Shown: positions 1 through 8,272 of the stretch, one piece after another
How positions within the stretch are numbered: the stretch's first letter is position 1
How the letters are laid out: each line of letters starts with the position of its first letter
Translations under genes and position numbers: made by a program
The notes under the pieces: generated by a model
What the model was told of the DNA's origin: nothing
The model's input: the letters and a program-made list of their open reading frames with translations, nothing else
Databases searched by the model: none
Origin: Nitrosomonas aestuarii
Lineage (GTDB): Bacteria > Pseudomonadota > Gammaproteobacteria > Burkholderiales > Nitrosomonadaceae
DNA: 64,000 nt
Direction of reading: 5' to 3'
NCBI RefSeq assembly: GCF_003046585.1
Contig: NZ_QAAE01000004.1
Coordinates: 62,001 to 126,000 of the forward strand

Positions 1-1127
1 GCAGGTCGTGCACCCGTTGCAATAACGATTGCCCGCGTAGTCAGCGTTTGCCCGTTCATTTCGACTGTCCAGGGAGAAGTGATGCGTGCATCACCTTGCA
101 ATACTTCCACGCCCAATTGCGTATAACGTTCTATTGAATCATGTGGCTCCACCGTTTTAACGACCCGGCGCACACGCGCCATCACTTCGGCAAAGTCATA
201 ACTCAGATTTGCTTCTGCGACACCCAGCGATTTAGAATCGCGCACTTGCTTGATAAAACCAGCTGAACGAATCAGCGCTTTAGAGGGGACGCAGCCGTAG
301 TTAAGGCAATCGCCACCCATCTTGTGACTTTCGATGAGTGTTACTTTTGCGCGTGTAGCCGCTGCGATATAGGCGGTGACTAATCCTGCAGCACCAGCAC
401 CAATTACTACCAGATTACGGTCAAACCGGGCTGGTTTAGGCCAGCGCGCATAGAGGCGGCGTCGCCTGGCCATGCCAATACCCCAGCGCGCAAGCCATGG
501 AAATGCGGCCAGTAAAATAAACGATCCGATCAACTCAGGCGATAAAATATCAGACAAACTGGAAATTGCAGCCAACTGGGTCCCGGCATTGACATAGACC
601 GCCGTACCAGCCAGCATGCCAAACAGACTGGCCCAGAAAAAAGTGGCGCTACGGATAGCAGTCAACCCCATCAAGAGATTGATAAGAAAAAAAGGGAAAG
701 CAGGCACCAGGCGCAGGGAGAATAAATAAAATGCCCCATCCCGTTCCAATCCCTTATTGATAGTTGTCAAACGATCGCCAAAACGGCGTTCCACTGTTTC
801 ACGCAGTACATAGCGCGCCACCCAGAAAGCCAGGGTTGCACCAATTGTGGCAGAGACCAGCACCACCGGTACGCCAACCCATAACCCAAACATGGCACCA
901 CCAGCAAGCGTCATCACAGTGGCGCCGGGTAAGGAGAGTGCTGCCATAACAATATAAGCAGCCGAATATATGCCAATAATCAACAAAGGCCGGGTCTGAT
1001 AAGACTGCTTCAGCTCTTCATGCCTCGTCTTGAGTGTTTCCAGACTAAAAAAATGATGCAGATCGAATGCAAAAAACAATCCAATCATCAGGCCAAGCAA
1101 AATGAGTATCCACCAACGCAGCTTCAC
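1..1127 (-). CDS. VTT-domain membrane protein fused to FAD-dependent disulfide reductase (3' end outside window)
   Basis: The gene runs off the left edge; about 375 codons are visible. I chose the GTG at 1127 because the purine-rich AAGGAAAG lies just upstream and the product begins with a hydrophobic segment. The first ~215 residues are a multi-spanning region of the VTT/TVP38-DedA type, with a glycine-rich stretch (SLPGATVMTLAGGAMFG) typical of that family. Then comes a class I pyridine-nucleotide disulfide oxidoreductase, with the FAD-binding VIGAGAAG and a redox pair in GGDCLNYGCVPSK (Cys-x4-Cys). This resembles mercuric reductase and dihydrolipoamide dehydrogenase. Such fusions are known in proteobacteria and usually annotated as mercuric reductase, but the substrate is unproven. 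The reductase C-terminus lies outside the window. Confidence 0.85.
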   Translation of the reverse strand, partial: MKLRWWILILLGLMIGLFFAFDLHHFFSLETLKTRHEELKQSYQTRPLLIIGIYSAAYIVMAALSLPGATVMTLAGGAMFGLWVGVPVVLVSATIGATLAFWVARYVLRETVERRFGDRLTTINKGLERDGAFYLFSLRLVPAFPFFLINLLMGLTAIRSATFFWASLFGMLAGTAVYVNAGTQLAAISSLSDILSPELIGSFILLAAFPWLARWGIGMARRRRLYARWPKPARFDRNLVVIGAGAAGLVTAYIAAATRAKVTLIESHKMGGDCLNYGCVPSKALIRSAGFIKQVRDSKSLGVAEANLSYDFAEVMARVRRVVKTVEPHDSIERYTQLGVEVLQGDARITSPWTVEMNGQTLTTRAIVIATGARP

Positions 1128-1323
1128 GGTTCTTTCCTTTTTATATCAGTCATTTAATTATAAATTATTGCGCTTTATACTATGTAAAATATTCAATTAA
1201 CAAGCCATTGAAAAACGTTTTAGATGAATGCAAAAAAGCATAAGTATAAGAAATAAGTATTTTTTTCTGTTTTAAACGTCTCAGCGGTAACGCAAACTGT
1301 CTTTCAGTAATCTGTTATACCGT

Positions 1324-1965
1324 TCATTGTGCAGTAAACCAGATATCCCCATACCATGCCGTTGCAGAAGCGCCAGTATTATCAGTGTCGGTCATAATTG
1401 CCACGGCATCAATGACACTAGGCTCTTCCCCAAATAAGCGCCGGTAATCGGCAAGCACATCGCGGCTCTCATTCATCCAGCGGCCAACATGGTCGGATCC
1501 TGATTGTATGGCGATCATGCGCGCATTATTCGTGTAGGCATTGAGCCAGTTGCTATCAACAGGCTGCTTATTTGACCATACATAGTTAATCGCACGTGTG
1601 CGCCAGAACATGACTCCGCCGGAAAAAACCACATAAATGCGTGCTGGATAATCATCACCGGTTTTGGTACGTTCGTCGTTACCCATCAGAATGTTAGCCA
1701 CTTTCCAGTCCCAGTTGAGTATGGGCGTTTTGTTTAAATCAATACTGACTGCACGATACAATCCAGATGCAGAAGCACTGCTGTCAGCACGCAAAACCAT
1801 TCCATCTGCTTCACGTTCGAACGCATAGACTGTTTGCCCGGCAAACACTTTTGACTGCCATCCGCTAAGATCACCCTGCGAAAAATGAGCAATACCGACA
1901 CGTTCACTCTCCGCCCATGACACAATAGGCACGAAAATTACAATCCAGCAAAGCAGTTTATGCAT
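1324..1965 (-). CDS. DUF3047 secreted protein
   Basis: About 213 residues with an N-terminal signal peptide (MHKLLCWIVIFVPIVSWA), so probably periplasmic. The body carries the DUF3047 signatures: a WDWKV segment, GDDYPARIYVVFSGG, WRTRAINYVWS near the middle and the aromatic C-terminal WYGDIWF. The family has no established biochemical role. An alternative GTG start three codons upstream (1974) is possible; I prefer the ATG at 1965 because it begins the signal peptide directly. The gene is followed by about 200 bases of AT-rich non-coding DNA before the GTG of the reductase fusion, so the two are probably separate units. Confidence 0.8.
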   Translation of the reverse strand: MHKLLCWIVIFVPIVSWAESERVGIAHFSQGDLSGWQSKVFAGQTVYAFEREADGMVLRADSSASASGLYRAVSIDLNKTPILNWDWKVANILMGNDERTKTGDDYPARIYVVFSGGVMFWRTRAINYVWSNKQPVDSNWLNAYTNNARMIAIQSGSDHVGRWMNESRDVLADYRRLFGEEPSVIDAVAIMTDTDNTGASATAWYGDIWFTAQ

Positions 1966-2106
1966 ACATACCACAAGTGTTATGACACGATGCCACGAAA
2001 CCGTTCACCAGTGACAAGTCTCAATCCCCGTAACATCCGCGAATCGGTTAATGTATCGTTAAAGAAACACATTACAACGAGTGCCTTACGGGCATTATCA
2101 ATACGA

Positions 2107-2394
2107 TTATTGATCCTTTTGCTTATTCTGCAAAGCATTGGCAATTCGCTGTCTGGCTTCGTCAGTCAGCTGAAAATCAGGATCGATTCTGGAACGGCGC
2201 GAGGCTTTCTTCAAAAACGCAAGCTGCCGGATGAAATTGGCGCAACTACGGCATAGCAACAAATGTATTTTTAGCATGCCTCTTTCCCAAAATGGCAACT
2301 TTTGATCTATTGCGCGTGAAGCCAACAGACTGGCTTGTTTACAATTCAACATATATTTCCCGGCAATCAATCTTTCCAGTGGATCTTTAAACAT
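2107..2394 (-). CDS. zinc-finger anti-sigma factor
   Basis: A 95-residue protein whose start overlaps the end of the sigma gene upstream by 28 bases, so the two are translationally coupled. It contains a His-x3-Cys-x2-Cys motif (HLLLCRSC) of the zinc-binding anti-sigma type, plus an earlier Cys at about residue 18. No transmembrane segment is visible, so it would be a soluble, ZAS-like cytoplasmic anti-sigma rather than a membrane-bound one. The expected role is to bind the partner ECF sigma and release it on redox or metal stress. That role is inferred from the family and the gene order. Confidence 0.75.
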   Translation of the reverse strand: MFKDPLERLIAGKYMLNCKQASLLASRAIDQKLPFWERGMLKIHLLLCRSCANFIRQLAFLKKASRRSRIDPDFQLTDEARQRIANALQNKQKDQ

Positions 2395-2927
2395 TTAATC
2401 AGGGATAACCGGGCACGATGCATGATCACCCAGACATTGGTCGGCGTAATCGAATAATGCTTACAAATATCCTCGCTACTCGTCTCGTGTATTTCTTTGG
2501 CAAGAAATATTTCCACTTGTTTGGGCTTTAGTCCGGACAAACATTTCTGGAAGATTTTCCAGAATTCCTTCTGCTGAAATAATGATTCGGGACTGGGAAA
2601 TGTATCCGGTTTCTCAATCCAACTGCCATTGGTTTTAAAAAAATAATCCAAATTATCTTCGTCATCCTGATCAACCAGATCGCCAATGGCCACTACGCGC
2701 CCTTGCCGCCGGAAATAATCAACCATCTTATGCTTGAGTATGCCGGTAAGCCAGGTTCGGATAGTTGATTGATTGGCAAAATTATTTTTTGCAACAATTG
2801 CTGCAAGAAATGTTTCCTGAACCAAGTCTTCGGAGACATGCTTATCTTTGACCTTTAGAAATGCATAGCTGTACAGATAATCACCATGTTCATTCAGCCA
2901 AGTCTGTGTATTCAAATCGTCATTCAT
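2367..2927 (-). CDS. ECF-type RNA polymerase sigma-70 factor
   Basis: A 186-residue extracytoplasmic-function sigma factor. Region 2 is clear: LVQETFLAA near residue 35 followed by RTWLTGILKHKMVDYFRR. Region 4 lies near residues 130-180, with LKPKQVEIFLAKEI and the helix-turn-helix SITPTNVWVIMHRAR. It belongs to the short betaproteobacterial ECF sigmas paired with a small zinc-finger anti-sigma, as here. An acidic linker (VDQDDEDNLDYFF) separates the two regions. The target promoters cannot be read from the window; the neighbouring DUF3047 gene is in the same direction 130 bases further on and could be a target, but I see no convincing ECF promoter. Confidence 0.88.
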   Translation of the reverse strand: MNDDLNTQTWLNEHGDYLYSYAFLKVKDKHVSEDLVQETFLAAIVAKNNFANQSTIRTWLTGILKHKMVDYFRRQGRVVAIGDLVDQDDEDNLDYFFKTNGSWIEKPDTFPSPESLFQQKEFWKIFQKCLSGLKPKQVEIFLAKEIHETSSEDICKHYSITPTNVWVIMHRARLSLIKCLKIHWKD

Positions 2928-3101
2928 AATATCTATAAAACGTGTTAATAACCTGCTGATTAATCATGTTTCATACAATCATTTACTAGCGGACAGGCAT
3001 CCGTGGGCATACGCTCTTGTTTAACAAAACCGCACAAAGGAGAGATCAGATTCAGTCAAGATTGTTTTCATAGTGCATTTGCTGCATATTAATTATGGTG
3101 A

Positions 3102-4367
3102 CTACTCTGAGAGACCATGCAAAACGCGCAGTTCCCGAATCATCTGACGCTCGTCACCTTTCCATATACCATGATTGCCAATATAAACGTCAGCGAGTGC
3201 CTGATGGCCCATTACACGACGGATAAAATTGATGATTGTATCGGTCACACAGTCCGGATTGTCCGTTGCGGGAAAATGGCCCGCCCGCGGGATATAACTA
3301 ATCTGCACATCTTTCGTGCCGAGCACATGCGCGAACCGCTGTGTCTGTGCAGCTGGCATCATGTTGTCATATTCACCCCACATAATCAGCGTTGGGACGG
3401 CGATCTTCTGATAGTCTACGCCATTGGGATTATGTAGCGAATGATAAGGTAGCAACAAAGCCGGACTCAGAATAGCGGCTCTGTCTGACAGTACACGCAG
3501 GTTGTGCAGCTTCAGACGCATGGTTGTTGAACGGGCAACATCCGTTATGCCATCATTCGCGCCATTACGCTCATAATCGACATCGATGTAGGGAAAAGTC
3601 AGGTATCGTAAATTGTATTGGTTGTACTTCGATGGGTCATAAACCATCGACTTGAGAATCTGTACCAGCGTCTGATCAAAGGCAGCGAACAGCATGGCAA
3701 ATTGCGCATCGCCCTCGGGTGTATTGGGAATTTCAGAAGCTCTGCCGATCGCCTGTATTTCATTAACCGGATAACCGTCGAAAGCGACAGGATCCATTTG
3801 TATCAATGCTTCCAGACGATCGTTATGTCTGGCGGCGTAATGCGAGGCTATACCGCTTCCCCAGTCATCAGCAATAAAAATAAATTTGCGCCCCGGATAT
3901 TCCTGCTGCATCAGTTTTTCGATGTAATCAACATCGTTAATCCAATACCAACAATCATTCGGAGCCGGATCATTTTTCCGGCCATAAAGGCGAGGCTTGG
4001 AACTTTCTCCCATCCCGAGCATATCTATTGAAATCGTTTCACAAAAGCGTGACACCTGCCCCTGCACTTCTTCCCATTGTGTACGATTAGTCGGTACGCC
4101 ATGCAAAAAGAGGACCAGCGGCCCCTTATTACCCATTTTCGTCCAGGCTATTTCAAAATGATCTGACCAATTCGTATCGGCGCTGTGCGCCCCTCCAATT
4201 TGAAGCAAACCTTCAGCAGGCGCCCTGTATTGAAAAATGCCATATTCGGGTGCACCTCTTGAACGATAGATGGATAAATCGGGCAAATTGCCAGCGCCCC
4301 TTTCGGGCGGGTGACTTAATGCACTGTAAAAACCGCTGCTATCTGATGTGTCGTGCTTTAAATCCAT
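3102..4367 (-). CDS. alpha/beta hydrolase, haloalkane dehalogenase-like
   Basis: A 421-residue alpha/beta hydrolase, longer than a typical 300-residue dehalogenase because of an N-terminal extension of about 70 residues. The oxyanion-hole motif FLHGVPT is at residues 88-93. The nucleophile elbow reads IADDWGSG with Asp168 in the x-D-W-G context used by haloalkane dehalogenases and epoxide hydrolases, not the G-x-S-x-G of esterases. A candidate acid (WGEYDNMMP) and the catalytic His in RAGHFP follow near the C-terminus. AAGGA lies eight bases before the ATG. It is divergent from a DcmR-like regulator. The substrate is not predictable; a dehalogenase or an epoxide hydrolase are both possible. 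Confidence 0.75.
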   Translation of the reverse strand: MDLKHDTSDSSGFYSALSHPPERGAGNLPDLSIYRSRGAPEYGIFQYRAPAEGLLQIGGAHSADTNWSDHFEIAWTKMGNKGPLVLFLHGVPTNRTQWEEVQGQVSRFCETISIDMLGMGESSKPRLYGRKNDPAPNDCWYWINDVDYIEKLMQQEYPGRKFIFIADDWGSGIASHYAARHNDRLEALIQMDPVAFDGYPVNEIQAIGRASEIPNTPEGDAQFAMLFAAFDQTLVQILKSMVYDPSKYNQYNLRYLTFPYIDVDYERNGANDGITDVARSTTMRLKLHNLRVLSDRAAILSPALLLPYHSLHNPNGVDYQKIAVPTLIMWGEYDNMMPAAQTQRFAHVLGTKDVQISYIPRAGHFPATDNPDCVTDTIINFIRRVMGHQALADVYIGNHGIWKGDERQMIRELRVLHGLSE

Positions 4368-4479
4368 TTTGTCATCCTTATTGGTTTTTTAAAAAATCAC
4401 AATATACTAAAATCTTTAATATTCAGCTTATCTTTAATATACATTGATGATCATTAGCGATCAAATAAAATTTTTGCTA

Positions 4480-4488
4480 TGCTATAAT
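4480..4488 (+). promoter_or_regulatory. extended -10 promoter for the MEDS regulator
   Basis: A perfect extended -10 (TG, one base, TATAAT) sits 89 bases before the ATG at 4577. No good -35 is visible, which is normal for extended -10 promoters. The region is very AT-rich and shared with the divergent hydrolase gene. The GAGGAG ribosome site at 4563-4568 supports the start of the downstream gene. Confidence 0.55.
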
Positions 4489-4576
4489 AAAAATCAAAGT
4501 TTCTGTGACAGCAACCCAAAAGCGCAATACCACTCCATCAGGAAACAAATTAATTAAGCATTGAGGAGAAATTTAA

Positions 4577-5353
4577 ATGAACGCAACTGATAATGCCGCT
4601 GAGTCGCTGCTTAATATCAAGCAAGCGGCAAAAATCCTGAATGCCAGTGAAATTTCATTAAGGCGTTGGACTGATTCTGGCAAATTGCCATGTTTACGAA
4701 TCGGAGTCAGGCGGGAAAGAAGGTTTCGCTTGAGCGATCTTCTGGCCTATCTTGAACAGAATCAGACACAAGGTACCATTACTCCACTGGAGCGGGCCTC
4801 AACAAAAATTGCACACATTGATCTAGAAGGTATCTCAATTAATTATGGCACTCACTTATGTGCCTTCTATGACACTGATTTGGGGCGATTAAAACTGGCA
4901 TTACCCTTTTTACTTGACGGACTGCGGGCGGATGATCGCTGTTTTTTGATCGCCACCTGCGAAGTTCAAACAATTATTATCAATGAACTTCGCGACGTCA
5001 GACCCTGTATTGACCGGGATATCCAGGATGGCCGGCTTGTCTTATCAGAAGGTATAGCAGACGGCACACAGCTATATACTTTTTTTGAAAACGCTTTTCT
5101 AAATGCCAACAAACAGGGTATCAAAGGCCTGCGGGTGCTGGGAGACATGGCCTGGGCATTACAAAAAGGTGTTGGGACTGCAGAATTAAATGATTTTGAA
5201 ACGCGTTACAATCAGGGTTTGGGACACCGATTTCCAGTCGTCAGTTTATGTCAGTATGATGCCCGTTTATTTTCAGGCACTGCAATTTTGACTGCACTCA
5301 AATGTCATGATGACACTTATCACTATCCATTAAATCATTTTCTGGGTGTCTGA
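4577..5353 (+). CDS. helix-turn-helix / MEDS-domain (DcmR-like) regulator, probably interrupted at its 3' end
   Basis: A 258-residue protein. Residues ~12-60 form an excisionase/MerR-type helix-turn-helix (LNIKQAAKILNASEISLRRW). Residues ~88-250 resemble the MEDS sensory domain known from DcmR, the repressor of dichloromethane dehalogenase (THLCAFYDTDLGRL, then LPFLLDGLRADDRCF). After the TGA at 5351 the same frame stays open for 28 more codons to a TGA at 5438-5440, and begins LNPEI. MEDS proteins usually carry an Asn-Pro just after the segment matching HFLGV, so the TGA may be a late nonsense mutation. Start supported by GAGGAG at 4563. Divergent from the dehalogenase-like gene, so a local regulator is plausible. 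Confidence 0.75.
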   Translation: MNATDNAAESLLNIKQAAKILNASEISLRRWTDSGKLPCLRIGVRRERRFRLSDLLAYLEQNQTQGTITPLERASTKIAHIDLEGISINYGTHLCAFYDTDLGRLKLALPFLLDGLRADDRCFLIATCEVQTIIINELRDVRPCIDRDIQDGRLVLSEGIADGTQLYTFFENAFLNANKQGIKGLRVLGDMAWALQKGVGTAELNDFETRYNQGLGHRFPVVSLCQYDARLFSGTAILTALKCHDDTYHYPLNHFLGV

Positions 5354-5503
5354 CTCAATCCGGAAATTGACAGCTCGAAGCTGTCGAACGCCACGCGCAG
5401 ACTGCTTGAGCAAAGACACAAACAGTACAACACCAACTGACCACGTCACTCCGAAGCTGGCTGACTTTTCTTGATAATTACCATTTTGAAAGACCACGCA
5501 CGA

Positions 5504-6280
5504 CTATTTACGAAAGACATTCTGATGATGCCAATTTAAATACTCTGCATTAGGACTAAAGCGAAATGGCATATGAATTTGTTGGTTATCGAACCTCAAA
5601 AACATGTCCTCATATGTCTGTATTTTTTTACCTTGCATAGAAGAGCTGACAAGGATTTTATAATGTGAATCTATCCCTATAAATCCTAAATCAAAGGCTT
5701 TGTCATGTAGCGAACATAATGAAATACCATTTGCAGGGTCGGCTCTCGATTCTATTTTCTTTGACCATGGCACTATATGAGAAGCAATTAACAGTTCGGT
5801 ATGGTTTAAACTGCATATGGAACATTTATTATGATAACTTGAAATTACAGCCTTCCTAAAGAAATGCTGTACTGTCCTGATTTTAATCTGAGATACGCGC
5901 TCAGTCTCTTCAAACTTTTCAAAATCATATAAGAACGGCTTTGCTGTAGATTCACTAAGATCTGTAGTCCGATCAGTGTGAAGCATTTCGTTATAGGCTG
6001 CCTCTGAAGCTAAAATCATTTGTTCTGGGTTTAACAAAAAATCGAAAATAATTTCAGCATCTGCCTTGCTGGCACCCTTTAATCCTTTGCCCTGCATTGC
6101 TGGATCTAAGCTTGCAAAATTACACAGCTTCATTGCAAGAGAGCTCGGTGTTCTGCTTAGATATTCTGAAACTTCAACAATTCTTGGTTGCCGCGAATGA
6201 AATTGCCCAAATTCCAACTCACAGTATATTTTGAGTGCTACCAGAAGCTCTTCCCGTATCCATTTACGCCGAACATTCAT
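5504..6280 (-). CDS. HNH endonuclease (HNH_2-type)
   Basis: A 258-residue protein. The C-terminal half holds a zinc-bound HNH nuclease: Cys153-x2-Cys156 (NKCSICS), His168 in ASHIVPW, Asn184 and His192 in NGISLCSLHDKAFD. This arrangement matches the PF13391-like family found in stand-alone restriction-type nucleases. The first ~100 residues are helical and may bind DNA or a partner. No methyltransferase is adjacent. It lies just outside the repeat-bracketed accessory region, on the same strand as the three-gene operon further right. Involvement in defence is an inference from family and position. Confidence 0.8.
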   Translation of the reverse strand: MNVRRKWIREELLVALKIYCELEFGQFHSRQPRIVEVSEYLSRTPSSLAMKLCNFASLDPAMQGKGLKGASKADAEIIFDFLLNPEQMILASEAAYNEMLHTDRTTDLSESTAKPFLYDFEKFEETERVSQIKIRTVQHFFRKAVISSYHNKCSICSLNHTELLIASHIVPWSKKIESRADPANGISLCSLHDKAFDLGFIGIDSHYKILVSSSMQGKKIQTYEDMFLRFDNQQIHMPFRFSPNAEYLNWHHQNVFRK

Positions 6281-7055
6281 CCACCTGACTCCTTCTAAAA
6301 GTTACATTATCATAATAATGTCAACGTATAAATGGGACTGTGCTTAGGCACGGCATGGTAATAAGGCATGTACAATCTAGAAAATCAGCAAGTTATCTAG
6401 GCTTAGCAACAAAAGTCACCGATACCAGGTAACCGGCATGTCTATCGCGACCTAAACAAAATGGTTCTAGAAAGAGCGAGAGGGCTGTATACCGATGCGC
6501 AGAGTAAACTTACTTCGTGCGAAAAAATCAAAAAAATGACAATGGAATTAAGGCACAAAGAAAAATCATGGAAATTTCTAGGTCTGCGGGGAGTTCTCTC
6601 ATGGTTCAATGTAGGCAAAAGAGATGCTGATTCCTAAAGAAGCAGCCGATATGCTGATACCATCAGTACCCGCCCTGCCACCTGTCATTCAATTTTAGTA
6701 ATTCAGCAAATCCGGTGTAAATAGCAACTCATCAATACAGCTATTAGGCCAAGCTGGGAGTTTAATGATTTCTCTTTGGACCATATGACTGTATCGAACC
6801 CTTTGGGTTGAGCGGCACCAAACAGGATTTAGAGCCTGCCTTGTCAGCTTTATTCATCCAGCAATAGTCCGCGAGAGATAGGGATTCATAAAAAACTCTA
6901 AAACCATTTTTTTATAGTGTCTATACGATTATGAATATTATAGTTACTCACAAAGTTACTCACACATTGACAATGCACTCGATCAATTTGACCTATTAAA
7001 TTTACTTTAAACAAAAACATTTAAAATACATTCAGTATCAATTTGTTTAAAAAAT
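6281..7055. other. gene-poor interval, 775 bases
   Basis: No recognisable gene. A 58-codon frame at 6461-6637 (+), starting MVLERARGLYTDAQSKL, has plausible amino-acid use but no good ribosome site and no recognised family. Fragments on the minus strand near 6690-6830 also look protein-like in two frames, consistent with decayed coding DNA. The left copy of the direct repeat (6936-6964) lies here. The last 90 bases are AT-rich and could hold the transcript end of the DUF1840 gene. Confidence 0.5.
6936..6964 (+). repeat. left copy of direct repeat bracketing the accessory region
   Basis: Reads TATTATAGTTACTCACAAA followed at once by GTTACTCACA. The same two blocks occur in the same orientation at 15215-15251 (one substitution, and eight extra bases between the blocks). 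The motif TTACTCAC occurs twice within each copy. Confidence 0.65.
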
Positions 7056-7388
7056 TTATTCCCACATTACATTACAATCTGCTTCAATTGCGGCTGTCAG
7101 TAGATCAATTAAAGGCAGCGCTCTATTAGCTATACTCACTACAGGTTCGTCTTCGTCTTGGTCTTGGTCTTGGTCTTCGTCTTTATCTTCATTATCATCT
7201 TCAACGGCTGGCGGAGAAATTTTTTCTTCGTTAATACCGGATTTTAATCGATTTAGCGCCGAAGGCACATCTGCCGCCAAAATAGCGCCAGGTATGGTGG
7301 CGCTATGCCCCATCATTTTAATCATATGAAGCGCAACATCTTTAAACATGCTTAGGTTACCTACATCAGTTTTAAATGTTACAAGCAT
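7056..7388 (-). CDS. DUF1840 family protein
   Basis: A 110-residue small cytoplasmic protein of unknown function. The family signature is clear at both ends: MLVTFKTDVGNLSMFKDVA at the start, MGHSATIPGAILAADVPSAL in the middle, and ALPLIDLLTAAIEADCNVMW at the end. DUF1840 is common in betaproteobacterial core genomes. The linker between the two conserved parts is a run of acidic and Gln residues encoded by short tandem codons (7151-7190), which varies in length in the family. Finding a core-type gene inside the repeat-bracketed region argues against a simple recent island. Confidence 0.82.
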   Translation of the reverse strand: MLVTFKTDVGNLSMFKDVALHMIKMMGHSATIPGAILAADVPSALNRLKSGINEEKISPPAVEDDNEDKDEDQDQDQDEDEPVVSIANRALPLIDLLTAAIEADCNVMWE

Positions 7389-7557
7389 ATAATTTCCAAC
7401 TAATAATTAAAGGTACTTTACTTGTGTATTATAGTTAGAATCTACATCACCTGGCGACAAGTTTCAGACATCTGACTCATTGGAAGGCATACTGGAATTT
7501 TGGAGCATAACCTGTATTTATTTTAGATTCTTTTAACTTATAACTATCGTTAGTACG

Positions 7558-7976
7558 CTAATTTTGGCTATCTTTCAAACGAATCAATCTCGGCCAGTAG
7601 CCATGTATCCAAGCATACTCTGGTGGTGTGTCGATAGTAACAAAATAAACCCGTTTCTTATTTTTTCTTTCAGCCAATAAACTCTGTATTGTCATTCTAT
7701 TATCCAGGTCTTTCCAGTGAGACTAATGATCATGGTCTTTTTTCTTGAACTGGCCAGAGATAATTAAAACTGGCATCGGGTGCCAAAGCTCCCATTTACC
7801 GTTTTTTGATGAAATCAAGCCGCACTCAACCATCATTGGGAAATGGTCAAATAGTCCCACTCTGACGTCTACCCCACGTTACCCAGGTAACGTCCCCACT
7901 ACGCAATAAAATAGGTAATTGAGCGTCGGACTGGGGAGCTAAATTTTATGATCATGATATTGAAGCCGTCACACAT
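7558..7976 (-). pseudogene. SRAP (YedK/HMCES-like) gene remnant
   Basis: A decayed gene spread over two frames and broken by stops. It begins Met-Cys (MCDGFNI), as SRAP proteins do because Cys2 is catalytic. It then jumps frame to APQSDAQLPILLRSG and DVTWVTWGRR, shifts again to LISSKNGKWELWHPMPV, meets a TAG, and continues in frame as SHWKDL, LLAERKNKKRVYFVTIDTPP and WIHGYWPRLIRL. These blocks match, in order, the SOS-response-associated peptidase family that protects abasic sites in single-stranded DNA. About 140 codons remain, shorter than the usual 170-230. The assignment is from pattern memory and should be confirmed by a translated search. Confidence 0.6.
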
Positions 7977-8272
7977 GGTAGAATTATTGTTGTTTGATAA
8001 GATATTGCTGTCCGAATCTAGAGTCGTTTCGATCGTTAGCGTTTGATTCGCGCATTCTCCGTTTCCAAATCCTTAAACCACTTTTGTCAGAATACCTACA
8101 TCCCCATGTTTTAGAAATCCATTAATATTTCGTCGGCAAATCCATTTTTTATGCTTATTCTTCTTTCTGCAAACAAACCTTACAAAATTTCAATTAACTC
8201 TAATCATTAGAGGCGATTCAGATAATTGTAGAATTGTAAGTACTGCTCTCGCGTGCTACTTCGTTCCGAAAA
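7977..8272. other. intergenic, 296 bases
   Basis: No gene seen. AT-rich; it lies between the end of the three-gene operon and the SRAP remnant. No convincing hairpin terminator with a T-run was found for the operon. Confidence 0.4.

Noticed and set aside
5369..5385. 7-bp hairpin GACAGCT/AGCTGTC after the MEDS regulator, as a terminator
   Set aside because: No T-run follows, and it lies inside the in-frame coding-like tail of the regulator.
7151..7190. Short tandem repeat of six-base units, considered as CRISPR or microsatellite
   Set aside because: It encodes the acidic Asp/Gln/Glu linker of the DUF1840 protein; the units are too short for CRISPR.
7876..7893. Perfect palindrome ACGTTACC-CA-GGTAACGT
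   Set aside because: It lies inside the SRAP remnant where the bases encode the family segment GDVTWVTWG; the symmetry is most likely accidental.
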